This document shows, one piece after another, positions 27,283 to 35,338 of a DNA stretch of 64,000 nt. The stretch is from GCA-2794515 sp033763335. Its GTDB lineage: Bacteria; Chloroflexota; Anaerolineae; Aggregatilineales; Phototrophicaceae. Both the position numbers and the translations under genes were made by a program. The stretch covers positions 1-64,000 of the forward strand of contig JANRKU010000016.1 of NCBI GenBank assembly GCA_033763335.1, given 5' to 3'. How positions within the stretch are numbered: position 1 is the stretch's first letter; the number at the start of each line of letters is the position of its first letter. The notes beneath the pieces are model-generated. The model ran no database searches. It saw only the letters and a list, made by a program, of their open reading frames with translations, and was not told the DNA's origin.

Positions 27283-27879
27283 CTACATCCATATTTTAGT
27301 AAGTTCCAGCTTAAAATTGGGCAGGAGTGTTTCTTCTGTGAGGATACCTTCTGCCCCAAATACCACAGGACTATCCCCATCAGGGGTATATACCCATGCT
27401 TTACGCAATAGAGGGTCTATGAGCCATACCACTTTTACACCGTTGGCTAAATCCAAATAGGCTTTTTCATTCACTTTGCTAAACATATCTGTATGTGATA
27501 TGACTTCAATCACCATATCAGGCACTATTGGCATGGGGCGTTTTATCCAATCAGGTGTATTTTGAAAATATTCAGCAACACGAGTGCCCTCAAAAAGCAT
27601 AATATCAGGAATTCGTGAACCACGTACCCAATTGGCATCATTTCGGTCAGGTGTAATATATGTTGTCTCTTGATAAACACGCCCCCAATTGTGTTCTGAA
27701 ACATAAAAATAAAACAAAAAAAACACCCGTTGCAATATCTCGCTATGCAACATCCAATTTGGCATTTGATATACCCTCTCCCCATTGATAATTTCAAATG
27801 GCTTTTCATTCGCCTCACGCAGGTAATCTTCTAACAACATCCCCTGTTGTATATCAGTTTGTGAATTGTCTGTTATCAT
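27283..27879 (-). CDS. Uma2-family (DUF820) putative endonuclease, copy 2
   Basis: A 198-residue Uma2-family protein with EDYLREANEKPFEIINGE, RGSRIPDIMLF, VPDMVIEVISHTD and WLIDP landmarks. The start MITDN at 27879 matches the N-termini of the other copies and has GGGA upstream; ATG 27891 is an alternative. It directly follows copy 3 (which ends at 27892). The last 121 bases match those of copy 3 at 119 positions while the middle is strongly diverged. The family normally ends its acidic core in SPTD or SPSD; here the Pro is His (SHTD). Confidence 0.87.
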   Translation of the reverse strand: MITDNSQTDIQQGMLLEDYLREANEKPFEIINGERVYQMPNWMLHSEILQRVFFLFYFYVSEHNWGRVYQETTYITPDRNDANWVRGSRIPDIMLFEGTRVAEYFQNTPDWIKRPMPIVPDMVIEVISHTDMFSKVNEKAYLDLANGVKVVWLIDPLLRKAWVYTPDGDSPVVFGAEGILTEETLLPNFKLELTKIWM

Positions 27880-27891
27880 GATTTGTCCCAT

Positions 27892-28488
27892 TTACATCCA
27901 TATTTTGGCAAGTTCCAGCTTAAAATTGGGCAGGAGTGTTTCTTCTGTGAGGATACCTTCTGCCCCAAATACCACAGGACTATCCCCATCAGGGGTATAT
28001 ACCCATGCTTTACGGCGGGTTGGGTCTATAAACCATACCACTTTTACCCCATTGGCTAAATCATAGCTCACTTTTTCATCCATCAGGCTGAATGTGTCGT
28101 TTGGTGATAAAATTTCGATTGCCAAATCGGGGACAATCAACATAGGGGTAGATTGCCAATCGGGATGGTCACGAAAATATTGGTCTAAACGATTACGGGT
28201 ATAGAATATAATATCTGGCGCACGAGACCCCGTCACCCAATTGCTATCATAGCGTTCTGGAAGAATATATGCCATCTCTGGAAAAGATTCCCCTAAACCA
28301 TGTTGAATCACATAAGATTCAAGTGTAAACAATATAGCTTTGAGTATTCTTGTATGTAAGGTCATTGGTGGCATTTTATATAGTCTCTCCCCATTGATTA
28401 TTTCAAAAGGCTTTTCGTTTGCCTCGCGCATATAGTCCTCTAAAGACATCCCCACGCGCACATCGGGTTTGGGTTTTTCAGAAATCAT
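27892..28488 (-). CDS. Uma2-family (DUF820) putative endonuclease, copy 3
   Basis: A 198-residue member: GMSLEDYMREANEKPFEIINGE, TGSRAPDIIFY, VPDLAIEILSPNDTF and WFIDP. The ATG at 28488 is chosen because GAGGTG lies 6 bases upstream. It is the upstream partner of a tandem pair with copy 2. Putative PD-(D/E)XK fold enzyme; no substrate known. The tandem arrangement without any partner methylase argues against a classical restriction system. Confidence 0.88.
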   Translation of the reverse strand: MISEKPKPDVRVGMSLEDYMREANEKPFEIINGERLYKMPPMTLHTRILKAILFTLESYVIQHGLGESFPEMAYILPERYDSNWVTGSRAPDIIFYTRNRLDQYFRDHPDWQSTPMLIVPDLAIEILSPNDTFSLMDEKVSYDLANGVKVVWFIDPTRRKAWVYTPDGDSPVVFGAEGILTEETLLPNFKLELAKIWM

Positions 28489-28533
28489 GGTGAACACCTC
28501 ACTCTATGGATATTTTTTATCATAGCATATTTT

Positions 28534-30789
28534 TTAGCGTGGTTTACGAAGCACATCCTCTGGCAATTTCACATTCAACGCCACCGTATCACCATCACTG
28601 ATTGGCGTTTCGATGATGCTCATCCCCTCCACAACGGTCAATGGCAAAGTCATATAGATGGCTGTGCCAACCCCTACCGTGCTTTTGACCTTTATCGCCC
28701 CGCCATGTGCTTCGATGATATGTTGCGCGGTTGCCAACCCCTGCCCCATTCCAGGGACGCGGATAATTTCGCCAGAAGCAGTCATCGGCGTTCCCCGATA
28801 AAAACGGGTGAAGATATGAGGCATGTCCTCTTTGCGGATTCCCACCCCATTATCGCGCACGCGCAAATGCGCCACACCATCTTCTCCATCGGCTTGAATT
28901 TCTAGGGTCAAATCGCCCCCAGAAGGGGTGTATTTGATGGCATTATCCACAATGTTACCCAATGCCCACCGTAACCGTTTTTCATCGCCTAGCACGTATT
29001 GACCTTGTTTTTGCAAAATGACATGCAAGGTGAGTCCATTGGCAATTGCCACTTGTCGCCATTCATTCGCCACCGCCCATAATAATGTCTCTAAGCGGAT
29101 AGGACGCTGGTTACGTTGAATTTGGGCGATATTGCTATCGGACATTTCGCGCAATTCCAAAATCATCCGTTGGAGTGCCACTGATTGCCGTGTGACCTCA
29201 CGCGCAAATGAGCGCATCATATCCGAATCTTGCCCACCTGCCATCCGTCCCAAATTAGCGAGGGGTTGCTGAATTTCTTGTGATAACCGTTTGAGTGCCT
29301 CTGCCCGTTCTTGTTCTGCGCGGACTTCTTCGCTCATATCACGCAATAAAATTACCGTGCCGAGCCGTTGACTATCCGCAGAAAGAATTGCCCCTGCTTG
29401 TGCGCTGAGGATACGCTCATCAATATGGACACGTTGTGGGTCTCCGAGTGCGTATAATCCGGGTGCCAAGTTTGCACCCAACACCTGCGGGACAAATTGT
29501 GCCACATCGCCTATGCCAGATGACCGAAAAGCGCGTTGTGACCCCAATAAATCACGGGCAAGGTCATTCATCATCAATACCCGCCCATCGAGGTCTTGCA
29601 CAATAACCCCTTGTGGCAAATTGCTGATGACCGCCGTCAAATGGGTTAATTCCCGTCGTTTTTGGCGTAAAGCCGTTTGCAACGCATCTTGTTGCACCTG
29701 CACTGCATCGGCATATTGGTCTAACGATTGCCCTAATCTGCCAATTTCATCACGGGCTTTCATCCGTGTGCGGATTTTTTCGCCACGCGCCAACGCATCC
29801 ACCGTATCCGACACACCTTCCACGCGCCCCACAAACCGACTAATGCCGATATACCCCACCACAATCACCACCCCCGTCATGAGGGAAATGAGCATGGCAG
29901 AAATTTGTTTGCCCGTCTCGGTGATAAAAGGTGCATCATCCGCCAAAAACACACCCACCGCCCCAACGACATCCACGCCCATCCGCAACGGCACATAGGC
30001 GGCGTTATAAGGCGCATTATTCAGAAAAATATCGCGTAAGGGGATAGAATCGGTTGCGTTCACTGCTTGTTGATATTGCACCCCATCCAGAGCAAATTCG
30101 CTCACGGCAATATCACCAGTGAACGTGGTCAATAACAAATCACCTGTACCCCCATAAAGGGCTAATTGAGCGATGGCACTCCCTTTGAGCGATTCCAGCG
30201 CCGTAATGCCATCTAACCCCACCAAAACCGCGCCGATAGGCGCATCTTCTAGGCGGATAGGAACGGCAGTAAATAGGTGTAAGCCTTGTTGGGTGGTGAT
30301 AAACCCACTGGCACTATCGGCAGATTGGGTTAATGCTTGTGCGATGAGGGGCGATTGGCTCATATCGGCACTCGTGCTGATGGTGAAGCGTGTTTCTGCA
30401 CCTATCGTCACCCGTTGAACACCAATGACCTCAATCCCCGCCGTATCCACCACAATCATGCTATCCAGATTATGGGTTTGGAGCATGGCTTCGAGCATGG
30501 GCTGAAGTGTGGAAACATCCAATGCTTCTACCGCTTGGGGCAATCCATCCAAGAATGCCGTTTGCAGGGCGATTAGGCGTTGTGATTGATATAATTCGTC
30601 ACTACGGTCTAATACCGCACGGCTACTTTGGAGCAATAAATTATCTTGCGAAATTTGAATCCCACCGACCAAATTACGCGAGAGGAAAAATGCACCGAGC
30701 ATCGCCACAATCAGCAATATCACAAAAAATGGCGAGAGGAATTGCCATCGCACAGAGAAAAATTTAGGATTAGCGGGTTGGTCACTCAT
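28534..30789 (-). CDS. Membrane histidine-kinase homologue lacking the phospho-acceptor histidine
   Basis: A 751-residue sensor with a membrane helix at about 16-38, an extracytoplasmic Cache-like sensor (about 40-290), a second helix (about 293-312), HAMP, a PAS-like domain (SNLPQGVIVQDLDGRVLMMN), a dimerisation region and an HATPase domain. N-box DNAIKYT, G1 box DNGVGI and G2 box GMGQGLA are intact. The H-box reads LSQEIQQPL instead of the LSHELKTPM seen in the paralogue at 45981, so residue 504 is Gln (CAA codon at 29278-29280). It may act as an allosteric partner or phosphatase rather than an autokinase. Neighbours are Uma2 genes; no receiver gene is adjacent. Confidence 0.9.
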   Translation of the reverse strand: MSDQPANPKFFSVRWQFLSPFFVILLIVAMLGAFFLSRNLVGGIQISQDNLLLQSSRAVLDRSDELYQSQRLIALQTAFLDGLPQAVEALDVSTLQPMLEAMLQTHNLDSMIVVDTAGIEVIGVQRVTIGAETRFTISTSADMSQSPLIAQALTQSADSASGFITTQQGLHLFTAVPIRLEDAPIGAVLVGLDGITALESLKGSAIAQLALYGGTGDLLLTTFTGDIAVSEFALDGVQYQQAVNATDSIPLRDIFLNNAPYNAAYVPLRMGVDVVGAVGVFLADDAPFITETGKQISAMLISLMTGVVIVVGYIGISRFVGRVEGVSDTVDALARGEKIRTRMKARDEIGRLGQSLDQYADAVQVQQDALQTALRQKRRELTHLTAVISNLPQGVIVQDLDGRVLMMNDLARDLLGSQRAFRSSGIGDVAQFVPQVLGANLAPGLYALGDPQRVHIDERILSAQAGAILSADSQRLGTVILLRDMSEEVRAEQERAEALKRLSQEIQQPLANLGRMAGGQDSDMMRSFAREVTRQSVALQRMILELREMSDSNIAQIQRNQRPIRLETLLWAVANEWRQVAIANGLTLHVILQKQGQYVLGDEKRLRWALGNIVDNAIKYTPSGGDLTLEIQADGEDGVAHLRVRDNGVGIRKEDMPHIFTRFYRGTPMTASGEIIRVPGMGQGLATAQHIIEAHGGAIKVKSTVGVGTAIYMTLPLTVVEGMSIIETPISDGDTVALNVKLPEDVLRKPR

Positions 30790-30807
30790 GAATACATACT
30801 CTCCTAC

Positions 30808-31383
30808 TTATGCCCAAACCTTACTCAATTCAAGTGAAAAATTGGGCAGAATATCGGGTGCAGATAACACACCCTCTTCGCCAAAGCGTTGTGGGCGGGT
30901 TGTGTCGGACGTATAAACCCACGCACTCCGACTTTCTGGGTTTATAATCCAGATGACCTTCGCGCCATTATCTAAATCAAACAATATCCGAAGTTGAATG
31001 TCGTCATATCTATCGGTTGGGGAGATAATTTCGATAATCAAATCGGGGACAAGTGGCAAAACACGGGGCATATCCGTCATGTATTGTTCAACACGCGATT
31101 TGACATAAAAACTGATGTTAGGCGTGCGTGACCCTTTGACCCAATTGCGACGCGCTTCGAGGATGAATGCGGTTTCAGAGAAAACTTCGCCGAGTTGATT
31201 ATCAACCATCGCAAAATCTTCTAATAAACGTCGAATCGTGCGTAAAATGACCTGATGTTTTAACCCCGGTGGCATTTTATCTAGTTTCTCCCCGTCAATT
31301 AATTCAAAGGGTTGTTCATGGCTGAGGCGTAAAAAATCATCCAATGACATGCCTTCGCGTAAATTGGGTTTATCGGTTATCAT
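30808..31383 (-). CDS. Uma2-family (DUF820) putative endonuclease, copy 4
   Basis: A 191-residue Uma2 protein: GMSLDDFLRLSHEQPFELIDGE, KGSRTPNISFY, VPDLIIEIISPTDRYDD and WIINP. In the first acidic strand the usual PDI is PNI, and the later WIIDP is WIINP, so two otherwise conserved Asp positions are Asn here; activity may be reduced or lost. Most similar to copy 1 at 20526. It lies 18 bases upstream of the histidine-kinase homologue on the same strand and may be co-transcribed with it. Confidence 0.87.
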   Translation of the reverse strand: MITDKPNLREGMSLDDFLRLSHEQPFELIDGEKLDKMPPGLKHQVILRTIRRLLEDFAMVDNQLGEVFSETAFILEARRNWVKGSRTPNISFYVKSRVEQYMTDMPRVLPLVPDLIIEIISPTDRYDDIQLRILFDLDNGAKVIWIINPESRSAWVYTSDTTRPQRFGEEGVLSAPDILPNFSLELSKVWA

Positions 31384-31404
31384 AAAAACCGTCCTTAATC
31401 TATC

Positions 31405-31428
31405 CGATAAGATATATCTATCTTATCG
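31405..31428. repeat. Perfect AT-rich palindrome upstream of Uma2 copy 4
   Basis: Ten-base halves CGATAAGATA and TATCTTATCG separated by TATC, between the M23 peptidase stop and the Uma2 start. Could be an operator or a weak terminator hairpin; there is no T run in the minus direction. Confidence 0.6.
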
Positions 31429-31464
31429 CTCTACAATGATTGTATAAAACATTGCCAAATAAAT

Positions 31465-32292
31465 CTAACAACTCCCATAACCGCGACTTTCAAATGTCAA
31501 CGGGTCTACTGGCACATCATTAATGCGTACTTCGTAATGCACATGCGGTCCGCTACTATTGCCTGTGCTACCACTCCATGCAATCACACTCCCCTTGCCC
31601 ACATATTGCCCGACATTCACATTGAATGAGGTGTTATGGGCATAATAAGTGATGAACGCCCCACTTTGCACAATCACCAAATAGCCATACCCCACATTGC
31701 TCCAATCGGCATAGGTGATTTGTCCGCTATGCGTGGCATATACCGCCGACCCCAATGGGATGCCAATATCAATCCCGCTATGATAGGGATGAAATCGTTG
31801 GGTGAGCAATCCATCCACAGGGTTGCCAGCAGGCGCACAGTCTGACCCGTTAGGGGTATAGGGCAGTGTGCGCGGTGTGCCATCATCATTGAATGTGGAG
31901 GCAGTCGGCAACGCCACCGATGGGTTATACGGCAATGGCAATGGTGGCGATGTTGGATATGGCAACGGGGTTGGCAACACCCCCGTTTGGGGAAAATTAT
32001 TCGCCACACGGGGTAAATATTGCCCTAATGGTTGCAAGCGATTATTTGACGCGGGATTTATCGGTGGCGCGAGTAAATAGGCTTCTATGGCAGGATTCAC
32101 CGCATAATAAGCGGGTATGGTGAGTGGAAATTCATAAACAGTCGGTGTGCGATCGAGCGCGATGGTGCGGTCATCACCAGTATTCGCCGTTTGGCTGATA
32201 GCATACATCACCAACGCGGTCATCAGGATAAAACCGAGTGTGAGGGGCAAAATGAGTTTGTGTTTATTGATAAATCGTCTGATGGTTTGCAT
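31465..32292 (-). CDS. M23 (LytM-type) metallopeptidase, membrane-anchored
   Basis: A 275-residue envelope protein. One N-terminal membrane helix (about 12-32) is followed by a Pro-rich linker and a LytM domain at about 155-270 with zinc ligands in HSGIDIG (HxxxD) and the HVHYEV motif, both complete. It is expected to cut peptidoglycan cross-bridges or serve as an amidase activator; the intact motifs favour an enzyme. Cys near the start of the domain (SDCAPAG) and the last residue Cys could form a disulfide. Confidence 0.9.
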   Translation of the reverse strand: MQTIRRFINKHKLILPLTLGFILMTALVMYAISQTANTGDDRTIALDRTPTVYEFPLTIPAYYAVNPAIEAYLLAPPINPASNNRLQPLGQYLPRVANNFPQTGVLPTPLPYPTSPPLPLPYNPSVALPTASTFNDDGTPRTLPYTPNGSDCAPAGNPVDGLLTQRFHPYHSGIDIGIPLGSAVYATHSGQITYADWSNVGYGYLVIVQSGAFITYYAHNTSFNVNVGQYVGKGSVIAWSGSTGNSSGPHVHYEVRINDVPVDPLTFESRGYGSC

Positions 32293-32351
32293 AACCCCAT
32301 TTTACACCTAAATGAAAAATATGTAACAAAGGGGTTTGTTTTTGTGGATGC

Positions 32352-32984
32352 TTATCTCGGTTGGTGGCGCAAAACAAAATTATCCACATACGCCATCAAT
32401 GCCTCGACCATCTCTGTAATGACCACATCAAACGGAACATCATCGGGTGGTTGTGCCATCATCATCATGCCCTTAACAATGCCCATCCCTGCCGCCGCAC
32501 ATAAATGAATCTTATCCGCCGATAAAGCAGGATGATAAACTGTGAGCAACCCCTCTACCCACCCTTCTAATGTGAGGTGCAGTTGAATGGCGACTTGTGA
32601 TAAGTGACCTGTATTGGCAGGCGATAAAATATAGGCAAATGCCACCTGTTGACGTGCAAATTCAAACACATTTTCGAGCATTGTGCGAACAACGAGTGCT
32701 ATAGGGGTATTTTTTTGTATATCGCGGGGCAAAACGGTTTGCAGTTCTGTGATGTAATAAGCTGTGAGCGCATCCACCAACGCCTCTTTACCAGAAAAAA
32801 ATTGATAAAACGACCCCACCGAAATCCCTGCCTCATCTGCAATATGATTTGTCCCCACATTGTCATACCCTACCCGCGCAAACATATTGGCGGCGGTATG
32901 CAAAATATGGTGATAGCGCATAAGGCTACGGTGTTGCTTTGGCGTATGAATATAATATTTTTTTTCTGATGAATTATCGGACAT
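32352..32984 (-). CDS. TetR/AcrR-family regulator
   Basis: A 210-residue repressor-like protein. The N-terminal helix-turn-helix (about 25-70) reads ILHTAANMFARVGYDNVGTNHIADEAGISVGSFYQFF, split here only as description, typical of TetR. The C-terminal ligand domain is helical and not assignable. GGTGAGAG precedes the ATG. It is divergent from a metallo-hydrolase gene, and two tandem dyads lie in between, so it most likely controls itself and that hydrolase in response to a small molecule. Confidence 0.9.
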   Translation of the reverse strand: MSDNSSEKKYYIHTPKQHRSLMRYHHILHTAANMFARVGYDNVGTNHIADEAGISVGSFYQFFSGKEALVDALTAYYITELQTVLPRDIQKNTPIALVVRTMLENVFEFARQQVAFAYILSPANTGHLSQVAIQLHLTLEGWVEGLLTVYHPALSADKIHLCAAAGMGIVKGMMMMAQPPDDVPFDVVITEMVEALMAYVDNFVLRHQPR

Positions 32985-33024
32985 CTCTCACCATTCTGCT
33001 GAATAAGGATTTGATTAATTTTTT

Positions 33025-33054
33025 CAAAAATGTGATGAAAGTATCGCATTTTTG
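33025..33054. promoter_or_regulatory. Putative TetR operator 1
   Basis: Dyad CAAAAATGTGAT-GAAAGT-ATCGCATTTTTG: 12-base halves with one mismatch around a 6-base spacer, in the tetR/hydrolase divergent promoter region. Confidence 0.65.
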
Positions 33055-33078
33055 AAATATGATGAATGTATCACATTT
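33055..33078. promoter_or_regulatory. Putative TetR operator 2
   Basis: Dyad AAATATGAT-GAATGT-ATCACATTT, again a 6-base spacer and one mismatch, with its centre 27 bp from that of operator 1. The shared core is TGTGAT-N6-ATCACA. Confidence 0.65.
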
Positions 33079-33093
33079 TTATATAGTGAGCAT

Positions 33094-33114
33094 ATCACAG
33101 AACATCCCTGTGAT
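33094..33114. promoter_or_regulatory. Inverted half-site dyad in hydrolase leader
   Basis: Perfect 7-base inverted repeat ATCACAG-AACATCC-CTGTGAT. It uses the same half-sites as the operators but in the opposite order, 23 bases before the hydrolase ATG; it may be a further regulator site or an mRNA hairpin. Confidence 0.4.
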
Positions 33115-33137
33115 TCAATCATGAATGAGAGGTTATC

Positions 33138-34043
33138 ATGCAAGCAACCAACATATCAAAAGACTTAATCAGAGCTGGTGTCGCCGTTGCGCCCACTAGC
33201 ATCACAACGGCAAATGGTATTCGCGTTCACCACATTCAAACAGGCTTTGTCGCCGTAAAAAAAGTTCACCGCCGTTATCATGGCATCAATGGAACGGGTA
33301 TTTTAGCCATTGTAGCCGACCCACGCTGGACAGAATGGATGCCCATTAGTGTTTGGGCAATAGAACACCCCGAAGGCGTTATCCTTGTAGATACAGGAGA
33401 TGTCCCCCAAGCCAATGACCGCAATTATTATGCGTGCGATAAAGGCTCGGCATTTTTTTATACCTCATTTTTACGCTTTTCAGTGACCCCAGAAGAGCAA
33501 ATTCATGCTCAATTAAGCAATTTAGGCATTCACCCATCCGATGTGCGGTGGGTCATTCAAACCCACCTGCATGGCGACCACATTCACGGCATTAATCACT
33601 TTTCGCAATCAGAAATCATCGTTTCATCCATAGATTACCCCAAGTCCCTCGGCGCTGTTCCATGTTTATATCCAAGCTGGTTAAATCCCACCTTCACCCG
33701 CTTTCAGCCACATGATATAGCGGGATTTAAGCAAGCACATATCGTCACTAAAGCACAAGATGTAATGATTGTGCCAACACCCGGTCATAGCAATGGGCAT
33801 CAATCTATATTATTACGCGATAATGACCAGTCATATATTTTTGCGGGTGATGCCAGTTTTGACGAAGCACAACTGCTATCGGGTGAAATTGCGGGCATTG
33901 CCAGTAATCCCAAAGCCTCACGACAAACCTTAGCCAATATCCGTACCTATTGTGCATGGCATCCAACCGTATATTTACCCACCCATGACCATGAAACCAC
34001 CAAACGCCTACGTGAAAATCAGGTGGTGACTATCGTAAAATAA
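33138..34043 (+). CDS. Metallo-beta-lactamase-fold hydrolase, lactonase-like
   Basis: A 301-residue hydrolase with the zinc-binding motif THLHGDHIHG (HxHxDH, about 149-158), a third His in PTPGHSNGHQS, the metal-bridging Asp in IFAGDASF and a C-terminal His in THDHET. Layout and the PGHS/AGDAS motifs resemble N-acyl-homoserine lactonases and related lactonases; substrate is not provable. GAGAGG is 6 bases from the ATG. Divergent from a TetR gene with shared operators, so it is probably induced by its substrate or a related compound. Confidence 0.85.
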   Translation: MQATNISKDLIRAGVAVAPTSITTANGIRVHHIQTGFVAVKKVHRRYHGINGTGILAIVADPRWTEWMPISVWAIEHPEGVILVDTGDVPQANDRNYYACDKGSAFFYTSFLRFSVTPEEQIHAQLSNLGIHPSDVRWVIQTHLHGDHIHGINHFSQSEIIVSSIDYPKSLGAVPCLYPSWLNPTFTRFQPHDIAGFKQAHIVTKAQDVMIVPTPGHSNGHQSILLRDNDQSYIFAGDASFDEAQLLSGEIAGIASNPKASRQTLANIRTYCAWHPTVYLPTHDHETTKRLRENQVVTIVK

Positions 34044-34314
34044 TCACCCATCAACACCTGTTTGGGCGCTCGTTGTGTGTTAACAAATGCCACCGCATCA
34101 TAATTAAGAGTAATGGTAGCAACTTTCGGGGTATGAAATTCGTATAGGAATATGAGAGATAAATATTTGCCAATAATCACCTCACCCCAAAAATTGGGGG
34201 ATTCACCCTTTTTTCATACAATCTTCACAATTTGGGTGCATAATCAAGTATGTATTTGAATTATTTTGAATGGTATGATATTTTTATACCGTCCACTATA
34301 TAAAGGAGAATTTC

Positions 34315-35325
34315 ATGCAACAAACTGCGATTACTGTCGAGCATATTACCAAAACGTATGGGACTTTCAAAGCGGTAGATAACCTATCATTTGATGTGCG
34401 TCCGGGTGAAATTTTTGCCATGCTCGGACCAAATGGCGCGGGCAAATCCACCACTATCCGTATGATTTTAGACATTCTAAGACCCGATACGGGCAAAATC
34501 ACTGTTTTTAACGAAAAAATTAGTGATGAACTCAAACATCGCATTGGTTATTTGCCAGAAGAACGTGGCTTGTATCGTGAAGTCCCTGTCATTGAAGTGA
34601 TGACCTATTTGGGGGCGCTCAAAGGGTTATCTCGCCCAGAAGCGAAAAAACGCTCCATGCTCCTACTAGAACAACTTGAACTAGCAGATAAAGCGAAAAA
34701 GAAAGTCAAAGAATTTAGCAAGGGGATGCAACAAAAAGTCCAATTCGCCGTGACCATCCTCCACGAGCCAGACCTCATCATCATAGATGAACCCTTTAGC
34801 GGATTAGACCCCGTGAATACCCAACTCATCAAGGGTATGGTCAAAGACCTCAAACAAAAAGGTACAGCCATTGTGATGAGTTCTCATGAAATGTTCCAAG
34901 TCGAAGAAATGGCAGACCGCCTGCTCATGGTGAATCGTGGCAAATTGGCGCTTTATGGCGAAGTGGATGAAGTTCGCAGACGCTATGCCATTCACGGCAT
35001 CATCGTAGAAGGCTCTGGGGATTGGGCGCAATTAAAGGGCGTAGAAAAGGTCGAAGCCGCCAGCAATAGCCGTAATGGGATGTTTCTCCACCTCAACCCT
35101 GCTATTAGTACCGATGCGGTACTCGCAGAAATCGCCAGCAATAGTGCCTATCACATCACCAAATTTGAACAAGCTGTGCCAAGCCTCAATGACATTTTTA
35201 TCACGGTTGCGGGTGAACGACCAGAAGATATTGAAGCCGAACACAAAGAAAAGATAAGCACCAGCACCAATAAAGTGGTGAAACGCGGGTTATTGGGACG
35301 TTCAGCAAATGCAAGTACCAAATAA
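34315..35325 (+). CDS. ABC-2 type exporter ATP-binding protein (NatA-like)
   Basis: A 336-residue ATPase. Walker A is GPNGAGKSTT (about 42-51), the signature is FSKGMQQKVQ (a variant of LSGGQ common in this subfamily), Walker B is LIIIDEPFSGLDP and the H-loop SSHEMFQVEE. The C-terminal DUF4162-like extension is typical of NatA/CcmA-like exporters. AAGGAG precedes the ATG. Followed closely by two permease genes, together forming a heterodimeric exporter. Substrate unknown; NatAB relatives export sodium or peptides. Confidence 0.93.
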   Translation: MQQTAITVEHITKTYGTFKAVDNLSFDVRPGEIFAMLGPNGAGKSTTIRMILDILRPDTGKITVFNEKISDELKHRIGYLPEERGLYREVPVIEVMTYLGALKGLSRPEAKKRSMLLLEQLELADKAKKKVKEFSKGMQQKVQFAVTILHEPDLIIIDEPFSGLDPVNTQLIKGMVKDLKQKGTAIVMSSHEMFQVEEMADRLLMVNRGKLALYGEVDEVRRRYAIHGIIVEGSGDWAQLKGVEKVEAASNSRNGMFLHLNPAISTDAVLAEIASNSAYHITKFEQAVPSLNDIFITVAGERPEDIEAEHKEKISTSTNKVVKRGLLGRSANASTK

Positions 35326-35338
35326 AGGATGATGGCTA

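Noticed and set aside
27283..28488. Restriction-modification or toxin-antitoxin system from the tandem nuclease-like genes
   Set aside because: No methylase, specificity subunit or small antitoxin-like gene is present; the pair are paralogues of one family.
29513..29998. 161-codon plus-strand frame opposite the histidine-kinase homologue
   Set aside because: Composition and lack of similarity point to a shadow of the sense gene.
34178..34216. Fragment CCTCACCCC-AAAAATT-GGGGG upstream of the ABC exporter
   Set aside because: Resembles one end of the double-hairpin repeat but is too short and incomplete to call a copy.
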